Positions 34,241 to 42,514 of a DNA stretch of 64,000 nt are shown here, piece after piece. The stretch lies in the NCBI RefSeq assembly GCF_016881405.1, contig NZ_WOFE01000005.1:1-64000 (forward strand), read 5' to 3'. Under the pieces are notes generated by a model, which was given only the letters and a program-made list of their open reading frames with translations, ran no database searches and was not told the origin of the DNA. The position numbers and the translations under genes were made by a program. The stretch is from Deefgea chitinilytica. GTDB taxonomy: Bacteria; Pseudomonadota; Gammaproteobacteria; Burkholderiales; Chitinibacteraceae. Each line of letters opens with the position of its first letter. The first letter of the stretch is position 1.

Positions 34241-35122
34241 TCAAGGCTTAATAGGCAACTGCAATACGGTCACACCGACGTTATCGGCTTTATTACGATT
34301 AAACCAATCCGGTGCCGAGCTTTGTACGCCAATCAGCAGCGGGCCACTGGCTGTCGTGAGCCAAATCGGTGAGCCCGAATCCCCCGATAGCGTATCGCAG
34401 CGATGATAAAGCGTATTGTTGGCTCGGAACTCACTCAGCTGACAAGCTAAATGCGCAGTCAAAATTGCATCATGATCTTCGGCGAAACCGCCTTGATTGA
34501 GCAGCATCTTAGCCGATCGAAACGCTGAAGCTAGCTCAGCACGGCCACCTTCAAACAGCGGCATCGGCTTAGGCGCAACACCATCAACAAATTTTAATTT
34601 CAACCAAGCAATATCGTGCTCGGCGGCTTGCGGCAGGATATAAACGTCTTCACCTTTGTATTGCAAGCCCCGCTTAAACGCCGGATGAAACACCTGCGTG
34701 AGTACCTGATACTTGGCCTGATATTGCCCTTGATGAAAACCCGCTTTAAACCACAGACCGGTATCGGCTTTTTTGGCTTCCATCATAAAACAATGCGCCG
34801 CTGTTACCGCTAAATCTGGTGCCACCAACGTTGCAGTGCAAGTGTAATCATTTTTAGTTACTAGCTGACCGATTGCGGCAAACGGCTCAGGATACGGAGC
34901 AGGAATGACAACTCTGTCGTCCTGACCAAAAAACAATTCGCGATGCTGCGCGGCAATCTCCGCATCTTCGGGCGCGGCAATGCTCGCAGCACTGATCATG
35001 ACAGGCAAGGGTTTCGTAGGAATCAAGGTTGGCTGCTTAAAAGCCAAAGTGATCGCACCGAATACCACGACGGCGCTAATCCCCAAACCCAGCGAAATAC
35101 CTAGTTTTTCTTCAAACGTCAT
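34241..35122 (-). CDS. Trypsin-like serine protease with N-terminal membrane anchor
   Basis: 293 residues. A single hydrophobic helix at 8-27 is probably an uncleaved anchor with the body in the periplasm. The chymotrypsin-fold triad is visible: H110 in 'AVTAAHCF', D170 in 'EHDIAWLKL', S249 in 'LSGDSGSPIW'. Cys pairs (C95/C111, C227/C242) are positioned for disulfides. The substrate is unknown. It is not DegP/DegS-like: no PDZ domain, and GDSGSP is the trypsin form. An inverted repeat follows the stop. Confidence 0.85.
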   Translation of the reverse strand: MTFEEKLGISLGLGISAVVVFGAITLAFKQPTLIPTKPLPVMISAASIAAPEDAEIAAQHRELFFGQDDRVVIPAPYPEPFAAIGQLVTKNDYTCTATLVAPDLAVTAAHCFMMEAKKADTGLWFKAGFHQGQYQAKYQVLTQVFHPAFKRGLQYKGEDVYILPQAAEHDIAWLKLKFVDGVAPKPMPLFEGGRAELASAFRSAKMLLNQGGFAEDHDAILTAHLACQLSEFRANNTLYHRCDTLSGDSGSPIWLTTASGPLLIGVQSSAPDWFNRNKADNVGVTVLQLPIKP

Positions 35123-35146
35123 TTAGATTCTCGATCAGCAGAATGC

Positions 35147-35167
35147 AAAAAAGGGCGCTAAGCGCCC
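35147..35167 (-). terminator. Terminator of the Ala/Lys/Ser-repeat gene
   Basis: On the minus strand GGGCGC-TTA-GCGCCC is followed immediately by TTTTTT (35152-35147). It is 29 bp after the repeat-protein stop and just before the protease start. Confidence 0.85.
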
Positions 35168-35195
35168 CTTTCCGGTACTACTCAACAGCTAAGAA

Positions 35196-35714
35196 TTACT
35201 TAGTTGCAGCAGCAGAAGCTACAGAAGCAGCAGAAGCTTTTTTAGCTTGAGCTTTTTGTGCGGCAGAAGCTTTAGAAGCTACGGCAGAAGCTTTTTTAGA
35301 TTGTGCTTTTTGCGCAGCAGAAGCTTTAGAAGCTACAGCAGAAGCTTTTTTAGATTGTGCTTTTTGAGCAGCAGAAGCTTTAGAAGCTACAGCAGAAGCT
35401 TTTTTAGATTGTGCTTTTTGAGCAGCAGAAGCTTTAGAAGCTACCGCAGAAGCTTTTTTAGATTGTGCTTTTTGAGCAGCAGAAGCTACAGAAGCAGCAG
35501 AAGCCTTTTTAGCTTGTGCTTTTTGAGCAGCAGAAGCTACAGAAGCAGCAGATGCTTTTTTCGCTTGAGCTTTTTGTGCAGCAGAAGCTTTCTTCGCTTG
35601 CTTTTCAACTTTTACTGCTGGTGCAGCAGAAGCGCTAGAAGCAGGAGCAGTTGCAGCAACAGCTACAGTAGAGGCCAAAACAGCAGTAGCAACGAGAGCG
35701 AGGATTTTGTTCAT
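35196..35714 (-). CDS. Secreted Ala/Lys/Ser-rich tandem-repeat protein
   Basis: 172 residues. Signal peptide 'MNKILALVATAVLASTVAVA' with likely cleavage after an Ala around 20-24. The mature protein is almost only Ala, Lys, Ser, Gln and Val. Its core repeat is 'KASAAQKAQSKKASAVAS' (18 residues), about four near-identical copies, flanked by 'KASAASVASAAQKAQAK' variants. It is very basic and probably helical or disordered; no known domain. A histone H1-like tail composition is combined with export, so it may bind polyanions such as DNA or lipopolysaccharide outside the cell (inference). ATG 35714 is preferred over 35723 on ribosome-site spacing. Confidence 0.75.
   Translation of the reverse strand: MNKILALVATAVLASTVAVAATAPASSASAAPAVKVEKQAKKASAAQKAQAKKASAASVASAAQKAQAKKASAASVASAAQKAQSKKASAVASKASAAQKAQSKKASAVASKASAAQKAQSKKASAVASKASAAQKAQSKKASAVASKASAAQKAQAKKASAASVASAAATK
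35215..35590. repeat. Tandem DNA repeat encoding the Ala/Lys/Ser repeats
   Basis: 54-bp units and shorter variants with almost identical DNA (each contains GCAGAAGCTTT and TTTTTAGATTGTGCTTTTTG). The low synonymous divergence implies recent expansion or continuing homogenisation by slippage; copy number is probably variable between strains. Confidence 0.8.
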
Positions 35715-35873
35715 TTTGATCATCTCTTAAAATTAGGTGAGCCGATTCAGTCACGGCTTTAACGGTTCGAATTATGCAAGCACCTAAAACAAGAAACGAG
35801 AAGACCTTGGTTGCGTCTTGTAACTGAAAGTACGTAGTTAAATTACGCCGACAACATAATCAATAAACCGCAG

Positions 35874-37169
35874 CTAACTCAAGCTACGCAAAGGCGTTGG
35901 CCACAATAAAACAATTCTTGCGCCGCCTTGTGGCGAGGTATCAATCGCCACACTACCACCGTGTCCACGCGCAATCATCGCCACAATCGCCAAACCCAGC
36001 CCAAACCCGCCCGTGGCCTTATTGCGACTACCTTCCATTCGTGTAAACGGCTGTAACAACCTGCTACGCTGCTCTTGCGGAATACCCTCGCCATTATCAT
36101 CAATCATCAAGCTGGCTTGACCATCTTGCCAGCTCAAGGTCATCACAATCGTATCGCCACCGTAGCGTCGTGCATTGCTTAAAATATTACTTACCGCTCG
36201 ACCTAAGTAATAACTATCGATCTCCATATACGGATCATTTTGCTCGACTTGATTAATCAGCTCAGGCGGTTTGCCATCCAAACTAAATTCGTTCGCCAAT
36301 TTATTGAGCCAAGGGATCATCGGCTGTGGCTGAATATTCATTTGCATTTGCGGGCTATCCAGACTGGACATCGTCAGCCACTCTTCGATCAACTCATCGA
36401 TCTGCCCCAAATCGCGCTCAATCGCTGCGACTTGCGCCGCGCTATCCGCGCCCGACTTAATGGCCTCTAAGCGATAACGCATCCGCGCCAACGGTGTTCG
36501 TAAATCATGCGACACTGCATCAATCATCGCGCGACGCGATGCGGTCAATTCTTCCACATCGTGCGCCATCCCATTAAAGGTCACCCCCAAAGACGCCAGC
36601 GCCGAGCTTTCATCGAGCGACACACGCGCGGCAAAATCGCCCTGCCCGACGCGACGGCTTTGCTGAATAATTTGCAATAAATCACGCCAAAATGGTCGCA
36701 ACCACAACCAAGTCGGCAAACCCAGCGCCGCACTCATCAAAAACAGCGCTAAAAAATCCAGCCAAGAAATATTATCTAGATCAGTCAAAAACGGAATCGG
36801 TCCCAACACGACCATTTGATCGGTTTTATGAATCCGATGGATATATAAACCTTTATCCAGCAATAAAATAATGTCGCCTTTCTCCAGCGACTTTTGATTT
36901 TCCTCGGTCAAGGAATATTCGCCGAGTTTTTCGATCTGCACCGGCACCGGCAACTTGCCACGCAAACGCGATGCTTCGTCGTGCCACAGCGACGGCGGCA
37001 AATCGCCGAGTTCTTCTTCAATAATCGAGACAGTCGATTTAAAAATATCGGTAAGGTAGCGCTGATTGGTGCGCTCGATCAGCTGCTTATAAATGCCGCC
37101 AATTAGCAAGGACGTCGCTAAAAAGCACACCACTACCGTTAAATAAAATCGCAGAAAGACTTGGCGCAT
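35874..37169 (-). CDS. rstB: Sensor histidine kinase, RstB-like
   Basis: 431 residues. Transmembrane helices near 8-27 and 137-157 flank a periplasmic sensor domain of ~110 residues. HAMP follows, then the H-box 'AVSHDLRTPLARMRY' with phospho-acceptor H221. The ATPase domain has the N-box 'NILSNARRYG', 'DNGEGIPQEQ' (G1) and 'GFGLGLAIVAMIARGHGG' (G2). The partner regulator is upstream on the same strand and looks like RstA. The two are separated by 274 bp containing a dispersed repeat, whereas such pairs are normally adjacent. Naming by the partner and overall pattern. Confidence 0.85.
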   Translation of the reverse strand: MRQVFLRFYLTVVVCFLATSLLIGGIYKQLIERTNQRYLTDIFKSTVSIIEEELGDLPPSLWHDEASRLRGKLPVPVQIEKLGEYSLTEENQKSLEKGDIILLLDKGLYIHRIHKTDQMVVLGPIPFLTDLDNISWLDFLALFLMSAALGLPTWLWLRPFWRDLLQIIQQSRRVGQGDFAARVSLDESSALASLGVTFNGMAHDVEELTASRRAMIDAVSHDLRTPLARMRYRLEAIKSGADSAAQVAAIERDLGQIDELIEEWLTMSSLDSPQMQMNIQPQPMIPWLNKLANEFSLDGKPPELINQVEQNDPYMEIDSYYLGRAVSNILSNARRYGGDTIVMTLSWQDGQASLMIDDNGEGIPQEQRSRLLQPFTRMEGSRNKATGGFGLGLAIVAMIARGHGGSVAIDTSPQGGARIVLLWPTPLRSLS

Positions 37170-37189
37170 GGAAATCCAACAGAAATTAT

Positions 37190-37387
37190 GTGCCTACGGC
37201 ACGGCGTTTTACAGTCGCAGTCCGCGACGGGGACTTACTTTCTTTGCTTCGCCAAAGAAAGTAAGCAAAGAAAGGCGACCCGGGCGCGCATCGGTCCCCG
37301 ATGCCATCGATCCGTCGTGAGCCAAACGAAAAAATGTTTGTCTCTCTCCCTCGCTCAGTGCGCTTAGACGGGTTTTTTAAGCCCCTG
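37190..37387 (+). repeat. Dispersed ~198-bp repeat, copy A
   Basis: Starts with the palindrome GTGCC-TAC-GGCAC and contains the hairpin ACTTTCTTTG...CCAAAGAAAGT (from 37228). Roughly 90% identical by eye to the inverted copy at 49928-50125. It sits inside the rstA-rstB intergenic space. In translation it gives 'FASPKKVSKERR' and 'KESKQRKATRARIG'-type spurious peptides that recur in beta- and gammaproteobacterial genomes, so this is a widespread repeat class rather than a gene. Confidence 0.85.
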
Positions 37388-37443
37388 TCCAACGAGCGCG
37401 GCAAAGCTTAAATCGCATTTGAATAAAAAACAGCAGTATTCGT

Positions 37444-38163
37444 TTACTCGTCTTGCCAAATATCGCTCGCAAACAAATACCCCTTATTACGGATGGTTTT
37501 GATTTTGCGCGGGTCGATCGGATCATCGTCGAGCTTTTTGCGCAAACGGGAAATCGCCACGTCCATACTGCGATCAAGGCCATCGTATTCGATGCCGCGC
37601 AGTTTTTTCAGCAAGTGATCGCGGCTGAGGATTTCACCGGCGTGACTGGCCAATTCCCACAGCAAATCAAAGTCGCTACTCGACAAACCCATTTGCTCAC
37701 CGCGATACACAGCGCTGCGATTACGCGCATCAATCTGTAATTTGCCAAAATTAAGCCGCGATTGATCCTGTACCGGCACGGCGGCGAGCAGGCTGCCGCT
37801 ACCTGCGTGACGCAAATGCGAACGTATCCGCGCTAGCAATACTGATGGCGGCGTGGTTTTTACCACGTAATCCGTCGCGCCGATTTCAAAACCCAGAATC
37901 TGATTCATATCGCTATTGAGCGAGGTGAGCAAAATAATCGGCCCAGTATAAAACTCGCGTAATTCGCGGCAAATCGTTAGGCCATCTTTGCCCGGCAGCA
38001 TAATATCGAGCAGCACCAGCTCAGGTGGATTAGCTTTGACACTGTCATTGACACCCAAGCCATCGCTCATCACTTCCACCGTGAACTCAAACGAGCGCAA
38101 AAAACCGCCAATCAACTCAGCCAATTCGGCATCATCTTCTACAAATAAAACTCGGGTGCTCAT
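37444..38163 (-). CDS. rstA: Response regulator, RstA-like (OmpR family)
   Basis: 239 residues. Receiver domain (1-120): acidic pocket D10/D11, phospho-acceptor D53 in 'LVLLDIMLPGKDGLTICREL', and 'DYVVKTTPPSVLLARIRSHL'. The winged-helix DNA-binding domain (135-235) includes 'DGLDRSMDVAISRLRKKL' and 'IKTIRNKGYLF'. The run 'DIMLPGKDGLTICRE' and the KTTPP loop agree closely with E. coli RstA. Its start overlaps the HugZ-like stop by ATGA, so it is co-translated with that gene. Confidence 0.9.
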   Translation of the reverse strand: MSTRVLFVEDDAELAELIGGFLRSFEFTVEVMSDGLGVNDSVKANPPELVLLDIMLPGKDGLTICRELREFYTGPIILLTSLNSDMNQILGFEIGATDYVVKTTPPSVLLARIRSHLRHAGSGSLLAAVPVQDQSRLNFGKLQIDARNRSAVYRGEQMGLSSSDFDLLWELASHAGEILSRDHLLKKLRGIEYDGLDRSMDVAISRLRKKLDDDPIDPRKIKTIRNKGYLFASDIWQDE

Positions 38164-38807
38164 ATTTGCTTCCTACTTAATTGTTTCAATGTCGCACGGA
38201 CTGTCTCTACGTCAGCACAGAGTTGCTCAAATCGGTGTCGCTTCAATTGCTCATCACTGCGCACATCGTAACCAGCCAAATCAATGCCTGCCAGTTGAAT
38301 AGGCAATTCATTAGCGAATTCATGCAACAATTGAGCTTCGTCGGCCAACGATAAGCACGCAGCACTTTCCCACTCATCCCCCTCAAGCCAGCCCATTTTG
38401 CCAAAACCAGCAATATAACGTGCTCGGCGTGGCCACAGTCGCCAGACGGCAAAATCGCTCATTTGCAAATAGCCAGCCAAGGTAGGATTTTGCCGCGTCA
38501 AACGCGCCAAAAGCAAGGGTTCACTCTCAACGCGCAGCAAATCACCCAAGATCGTCAAGCGCGCACCCGACAAAGTCGCCGCCGCATCATGCACTAGAAA
38601 ACTGACCTTCTCATCCTGCAACACATTTTGCGTGTGCTCAGCCAAACGGCTCATCACCAACAACACCCGCCCCGCCTCATCACAGACATAAGGCAAAAAA
38701 GAAGCGTGCGGATAACCGGGCAACACCGTTGACTGAGTCGCCAAAGTACCATGACGGGTTTGGCGAAGTAACTCGCGGGCATCGGGGAATAATACAGAGG
38801 ACATCAC
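38160..38807 (-). CDS. HugZ-like / pyridoxamine phosphate oxidase-fold protein
   Basis: 215 residues with a split-barrel flavin-binding fold: 'ARELLRQTRHGTLATQSTVL', 'GYPHASFLPYVCDEAGRVLL', 'MSRLAEHTQNVLQDEKVSFL' and the terminal 'RARYIAGFGKMGWLEGDEWE'. The last stretch matches the HugZ/HutZ heme-utilisation group, in which a C-terminal part binds heme. It is the first gene of an apparent hugZ-rstA-rstB operon (4-bp overlap with rstA). Heme degradation is likely but unproven. Confidence 0.8.
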   Translation of the reverse strand: MMSSVLFPDARELLRQTRHGTLATQSTVLPGYPHASFLPYVCDEAGRVLLVMSRLAEHTQNVLQDEKVSFLVHDAAATLSGARLTILGDLLRVESEPLLLARLTRQNPTLAGYLQMSDFAVWRLWPRRARYIAGFGKMGWLEGDEWESAACLSLADEAQLLHEFANELPIQLAGIDLAGYDVRSDEQLKRHRFEQLCADVETVRATLKQLSRKQI

Positions 38808-38826
38808 AATCTCTTATTGAAATAAA

Positions 38827-39330
38827 TCAGCTACGCTTGGCAAAAACCCATGTTAGCCATCGGGTCAAAGAAGCGCGGTCTTTGTAGATAAATGAATAAG
38901 CCATCAGTAAGGGCGCACTAAATTTTAAATACTTGGGATCCGCCTGATCAGAGAGAAAGCTGAAATACAGCATCAAGATCGGCGATACGCCCAAGATGAT
39001 GGCGCTAGTCACAATCAAAACCTGACTGTGCCGTTTTGCAGCCTCTGCATAATATTTATCGGCATAACCATTTGTAGTTTGCATGCAATATACACAAATC
39101 GTCCATGCAATAGAGTAAGTTGAAAACAACACATTTCCAGTTAAAACACACCCCAGCGAAATAACACCAAACACCAGCGTCGAGACAAAGCGAATCACCC
39201 TGCTCGATGTCGTCATTGCTCCACTCGCAAAAGATAGGTCATTTTCTTTCTTGGTCAGTAGCGCTGGAATCGCAATAATTGCAACGGGGATGAGCAAAAA
39301 CATCAAAAAAATAAGCAGGCCAATCCACAT
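38827..39330 (-). CDS. Small membrane protein, four helices
   Basis: 167 residues, not recognised. Hydrophobic segments occur near 3-22, 49-70, 73-85 and 107-130 ('VLIVTSAIILGVSPILMLYF'). Charged loops contain 'KKENDLSF' and 'NGYADKYYAEAAKRHSQ'. Ribosome site GGTGA precedes the ATG. It lies 19 bp upstream of the HugZ-like gene on the same strand and 25 bp after pbpC, so it could be read through from either. No function is inferred. Confidence 0.65.
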   Translation of the reverse strand: MWIGLLIFLMFLLIPVAIIAIPALLTKKENDLSFASGAMTTSSRVIRFVSTLVFGVISLGCVLTGNVLFSTYSIAWTICVYCMQTTNGYADKYYAEAAKRHSQVLIVTSAIILGVSPILMLYFSFLSDQADPKYLKFSAPLLMAYSFIYKDRASLTRWLTWVFAKRS

Positions 39331-39355
39331 AAATCACCAAAATAAATTATAAAAA

Positions 39356-41479
39356 TTACTTTAACCCCGCCCCACGCACTTCAAACTTCACGCTGGCCAG
39401 CACTTTCCCTGCCCCATCGCGCATCTCCAGCCGATAGCGGCCGGGCCATGGGAACCATGAAATGCTTTGCGCTTGGCCGATGCGTTTTTTATTCAGCCAC
39501 CAAATCGGCTGCTTAATCCCAGTCGAGTGAAACACGATGCGCTGATTATTCGGCGGAATGTCGGGATCGAGCGCGTAGATTGCGCCATCAATCGGCGCGG
39601 TAATCGCAATCGGTTGCGCGTGACTCGCGGCGTAAATTTGATCGCGCCCTGTTCCTGCCAAAAACAGCTCGCGGCGCGGGGCTTCTAGATTTTTCTCAAA
39701 TTGGACATTACGCGCCTCAACGCCCGTAATTATTGGCGGCGCTTTAGATGGAGTGCGTTCGTGCAAGCGATTCATCACCGCTTGCCAGACGGGCGCTGCG
39801 CCGTGCATGCCCGACACGTCCCACATCGGCGCGCCGCTGGCGTTGCCAACCCAGACGCCAACCGTATATTTACGGCTAAAACCCATCGTCCAGTTATCGC
39901 GCATGTCTTTACTGGTACCGGTTTTGACCGCGCTCCAATAGCGCGTCGCCAATACATTTTCCAGACCAAACGTCGCCGCGCGCGCATTACGATCGGCCAA
40001 AATATCGCCAATAATAAAGCTACTCGCCCTATCAATAATCTGCTTGGTATTGCCTGCTGGCGCATGATGAATATTACGTACAGCGCTATACATCCCTAAA
40101 TTTGCCAAGGCTCGATAAGCGTTCGTTAATTCCAGCAAACGCACATCCGCGCCGCCAAGTGCCAAACTAAAACCATAATAATCACCGTCTTGATTCAGGC
40201 TACTCAGCCCCAGTGCATACAACTGATCGCGAAACGCGCGCGGCGTGACCATTTGTATCGTTCTGACTGCTGGGATATTCAACGACGAGCCCAAGGCGGT
40301 ACGCACTGAAACGGGCCCTTTATAGCTGCTATCGTAATTTTGCGGATTGTAGAGCCCCGCGCCGGTATTGAGATTGAGCGGGCTATCATCGAGCAGTGAT
40401 GCAGCGGTCAGCCATTTCCCCGCAATCGCTTGTTGATATAAAAACGGTTTCAACGTCGAGCCGGCTTGCCGCAAGGCCAATACGCCATCCACCTCGCCCG
40501 CGCGCGACCAATCGCCGCTTGAACCGACCCATGCCAGTACATCGCCGCTGGCATTATCCAGCACCAGCAGCGCGCCATCTTCGACATTGCGATTAGCCAG
40601 CTCGCCCACCGTGCGGCGCAGCACCTGTGTGGCAAAACGCTGCAGCTCTGCATCGAGAGTCGTTCGCACTTGCGTTCCCGCGGCCTGCGGCTGCGTGGCT
40701 AATAGTTGCCGCGCAAAATGCGGCGCAAGCTGCTCGTTAGCAGAATAACGCGGCGAGGTTTGCGCCAAGGCGACGGCGGTTTCTCCCGCCAAACCACGGC
40801 AATCGCCCGCTTTGAGCGCCGTAACAATCCCACAAGCGCGTTCCGCAACCTTGGACACTGGCGCATTCGGCGCGCGCAGCAAAGCCACGGCAATCGCCGA
40901 CTCGCGCGCATCCAAACCACTAGGGGCTTTGCCAAACAAGGTCGCGGCGAGAGCGGAAAGTCCGACGATTTCACCGCGAAAACTGACTAAATTGAGATAA
41001 CTTTCTAAAATTTGTGGCTTAGTCCAACTGCGCTCCAGCCAGGTCGCCGACACCGTTTGCCCCGCTTTTTGCCATACCGAGCGCCCCGCATTACCACGGC
41101 GCAAGTCTTCATCGAGCAAGCCAACCAACTGCATCGTCAAGGTCGACGCGCCACGTGTTTTGCTACTAAGCGCATTACCCCAACCAGCTGCGACCACCGC
41201 AGCCCAATCCACACCGCTGTGTTGATAAAAGCGCTTATCTTCGGAAATCAACAAGGCATTACGAAAGGCAGGAGAGACTTGATTCAGCGTCACCCAATCG
41301 AGTTTACGCACCGTTTTATCGACGCGAATGCGCTGAATCGGCGTGCCGTTACGGTCGAGCAAAACCACATCGGATGAACGCCACACAGCTTTCACTTCTT
41401 TGAATGTAGGGAGAGCAAAAGCCAGATTGCTGAACGCGCTAAGTATTACCGCAAACAAAACCGACAATAAAAACTTCAC
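39356..41479 (-). CDS. pbpC: Penicillin-binding protein 1C
   Basis: 707 residues, bifunctional peptidoglycan synthase. A signal anchor (1-22) is followed by the GT51 glycosyltransferase with catalytic E80 in 'LLISEDKRFYQHSGVDW' and 'RGASTLTMQLVGLLD'. The transpeptidase has Ser in GSTLKPF (SxxK), SSLN (SxN) and KTGTS (KTG). A BiPBP_C domain ends the protein ('PIDGAIYALDPDIPPNNQRI'), diagnostic of class 1C. Start codon GTG with AAAGG upstream. Unlike the usual pbpC-alpha-2-macroglobulin pairing, the macroglobulin gene is 14 kb away in this window. Confidence 0.93.
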   Translation of the reverse strand: MKFLLSVLFAVILSAFSNLAFALPTFKEVKAVWRSSDVVLLDRNGTPIQRIRVDKTVRKLDWVTLNQVSPAFRNALLISEDKRFYQHSGVDWAAVVAAGWGNALSSKTRGASTLTMQLVGLLDEDLRRGNAGRSVWQKAGQTVSATWLERSWTKPQILESYLNLVSFRGEIVGLSALAATLFGKAPSGLDARESAIAVALLRAPNAPVSKVAERACGIVTALKAGDCRGLAGETAVALAQTSPRYSANEQLAPHFARQLLATQPQAAGTQVRTTLDAELQRFATQVLRRTVGELANRNVEDGALLVLDNASGDVLAWVGSSGDWSRAGEVDGVLALRQAGSTLKPFLYQQAIAGKWLTAASLLDDSPLNLNTGAGLYNPQNYDSSYKGPVSVRTALGSSLNIPAVRTIQMVTPRAFRDQLYALGLSSLNQDGDYYGFSLALGGADVRLLELTNAYRALANLGMYSAVRNIHHAPAGNTKQIIDRASSFIIGDILADRNARAATFGLENVLATRYWSAVKTGTSKDMRDNWTMGFSRKYTVGVWVGNASGAPMWDVSGMHGAAPVWQAVMNRLHERTPSKAPPIITGVEARNVQFEKNLEAPRRELFLAGTGRDQIYAASHAQPIAITAPIDGAIYALDPDIPPNNQRIVFHSTGIKQPIWWLNKKRIGQAQSISWFPWPGRYRLEMRDGAGKVLASVKFEVRGAGLK

Positions 41480-41547
41480 TAGGTATTACCTTTAACGCGA
41501 ATATTAACAATGACTACAGAGCAATACATTGCACCATATTATGAGAT

Positions 41548-42435
41548 TTACTTCTGCGCTGAACTATATCTGGGCTGAGCAGGCAATCCCAGCATCTGGC
41601 TGACCGTAACGAATTGATAACCGCCTGCTTTAAACCAAGGAATCAACGCCTCCACCGCAGCTAAGGTTTTTTCCCTTCGCCCGCCACCATCGTGCATTAA
41701 GACAATCGCCTCTTCATGCGCCGTATTCTGAACCGCCCGCGCGATTTTATTTGCACCAAATAGCATCCGATTTCGATTCCAATCTTGGCTATCAATCGAC
41801 CATAAAACCACTTTAATCCCGCGTTTGGCTAAATCTTCAATTTGCGCATCCGTAATTTCACCATAGGGCGGACGCATTGTATTGGGCGCAAAGCCAACTA
41901 TTTTGCGAAAAACTTCCTGCGTTGGGCCAATTTGATATTCCCAATAACGCTCTTCCAGCCCAGATAAATACGGATGATTAAATGAATGATTACCTAATTC
42001 ATGGCCCGCTTGCCACACTTCTTTAACAATATCTTCACGACCATTCATGGATTGGGCGGTCATATAAAACGTCGCGGGCACTTGCTCGCGCTTTAAAATC
42101 GCCAACAATCCGCGCGTATATTCGCTAGGGCCATCATCAAACGTTAAGGCAACCCAGCGCCGATGCGTAGCACCTTCTAATACTAATTGCTGTGGATATT
42201 TTTTAGCTTGCCTTGCCATTTCTTCTAACGGCACTTGATCCCAATTGGGTAAAAATGCCGTGCGTACGCTTTGTACGGTTTTAACTTGGCTGGCATTTAC
42301 AGCACTTGCAGCAGGCGGCGAGATCGGCCACCAATCACGCAAATTCCACGCCAGTAACAGCAGCAATAATGCACTCGCAACATACAGTAATCGTTTTTTC
42401 ATTTCCAACGACCATCCGTGTAGAATCGATTTCAT
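41548..42435 (-). CDS. Polysaccharide deacetylase (NodB domain)
   Basis: 295 residues (or 284 from Met12). A hydrophobic anchor/signal at 13-30 exports the protein. The carbohydrate esterase 4 domain has motif 1 TFDDGPS (metal/catalytic Asp100-Asp101), motif 2 H149-SFN-H153 (zinc ligands), motif 3 'RPPYGEITD' and motif 4 'VLWSIDSQDW'. Motif 5 is probably 'IVLMHDGGG'. It should remove N-acetyl groups from chitin, peptidoglycan or a capsule sugar. Divergent from the sugar ABC permease genes across a palindrome-containing region. Confidence 0.9.
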   Translation of the reverse strand: MKSILHGWSLEMKKRLLYVASALLLLLLAWNLRDWWPISPPAASAVNASQVKTVQSVRTAFLPNWDQVPLEEMARQAKKYPQQLVLEGATHRRWVALTFDDGPSEYTRGLLAILKREQVPATFYMTAQSMNGREDIVKEVWQAGHELGNHSFNHPYLSGLEERYWEYQIGPTQEVFRKIVGFAPNTMRPPYGEITDAQIEDLAKRGIKVVLWSIDSQDWNRNRMLFGANKIARAVQNTAHEEAIVLMHDGGGRREKTLAAVEALIPWFKAGGYQFVTVSQMLGLPAQPRYSSAQK

Positions 42436-42475
42436 TGTATGATAATTACAATCGCCTTAAGTGAACATCAATAAC

Positions 42476-42497
42476 TGATTCAAATTCATTTGAATCA
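42476..42497. promoter_or_regulatory. Palindromic operator candidate upstream of ABC permeases
   Basis: TGATTCAAA-TTCA-TTTGAATCA: perfect 9-bp arms, 18 bp before the permease start, in the divergent deacetylase/permease promoter region. It is of a size that suits a dimeric sugar-responsive repressor; no regulator gene is adjacent. Confidence 0.6.
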
Positions 42498-42514
42498 TGC
42501 GCAAAGGCAAATTT

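Noticed and set aside
35215-35590. CRISPR-like array
   Set aside because: The repeats are contiguous coding units in frame without unique spacers; they encode an Ala/Lys/Ser repeat protein.
37186-37404. Small ORFs of KESKQRKATRARIG type inside the dispersed repeats (also 49935-50258)
   Set aside because: They are translations of a non-coding dispersed repeat; similar spurious peptides recur in many genomes and neither copy has a ribosome site.
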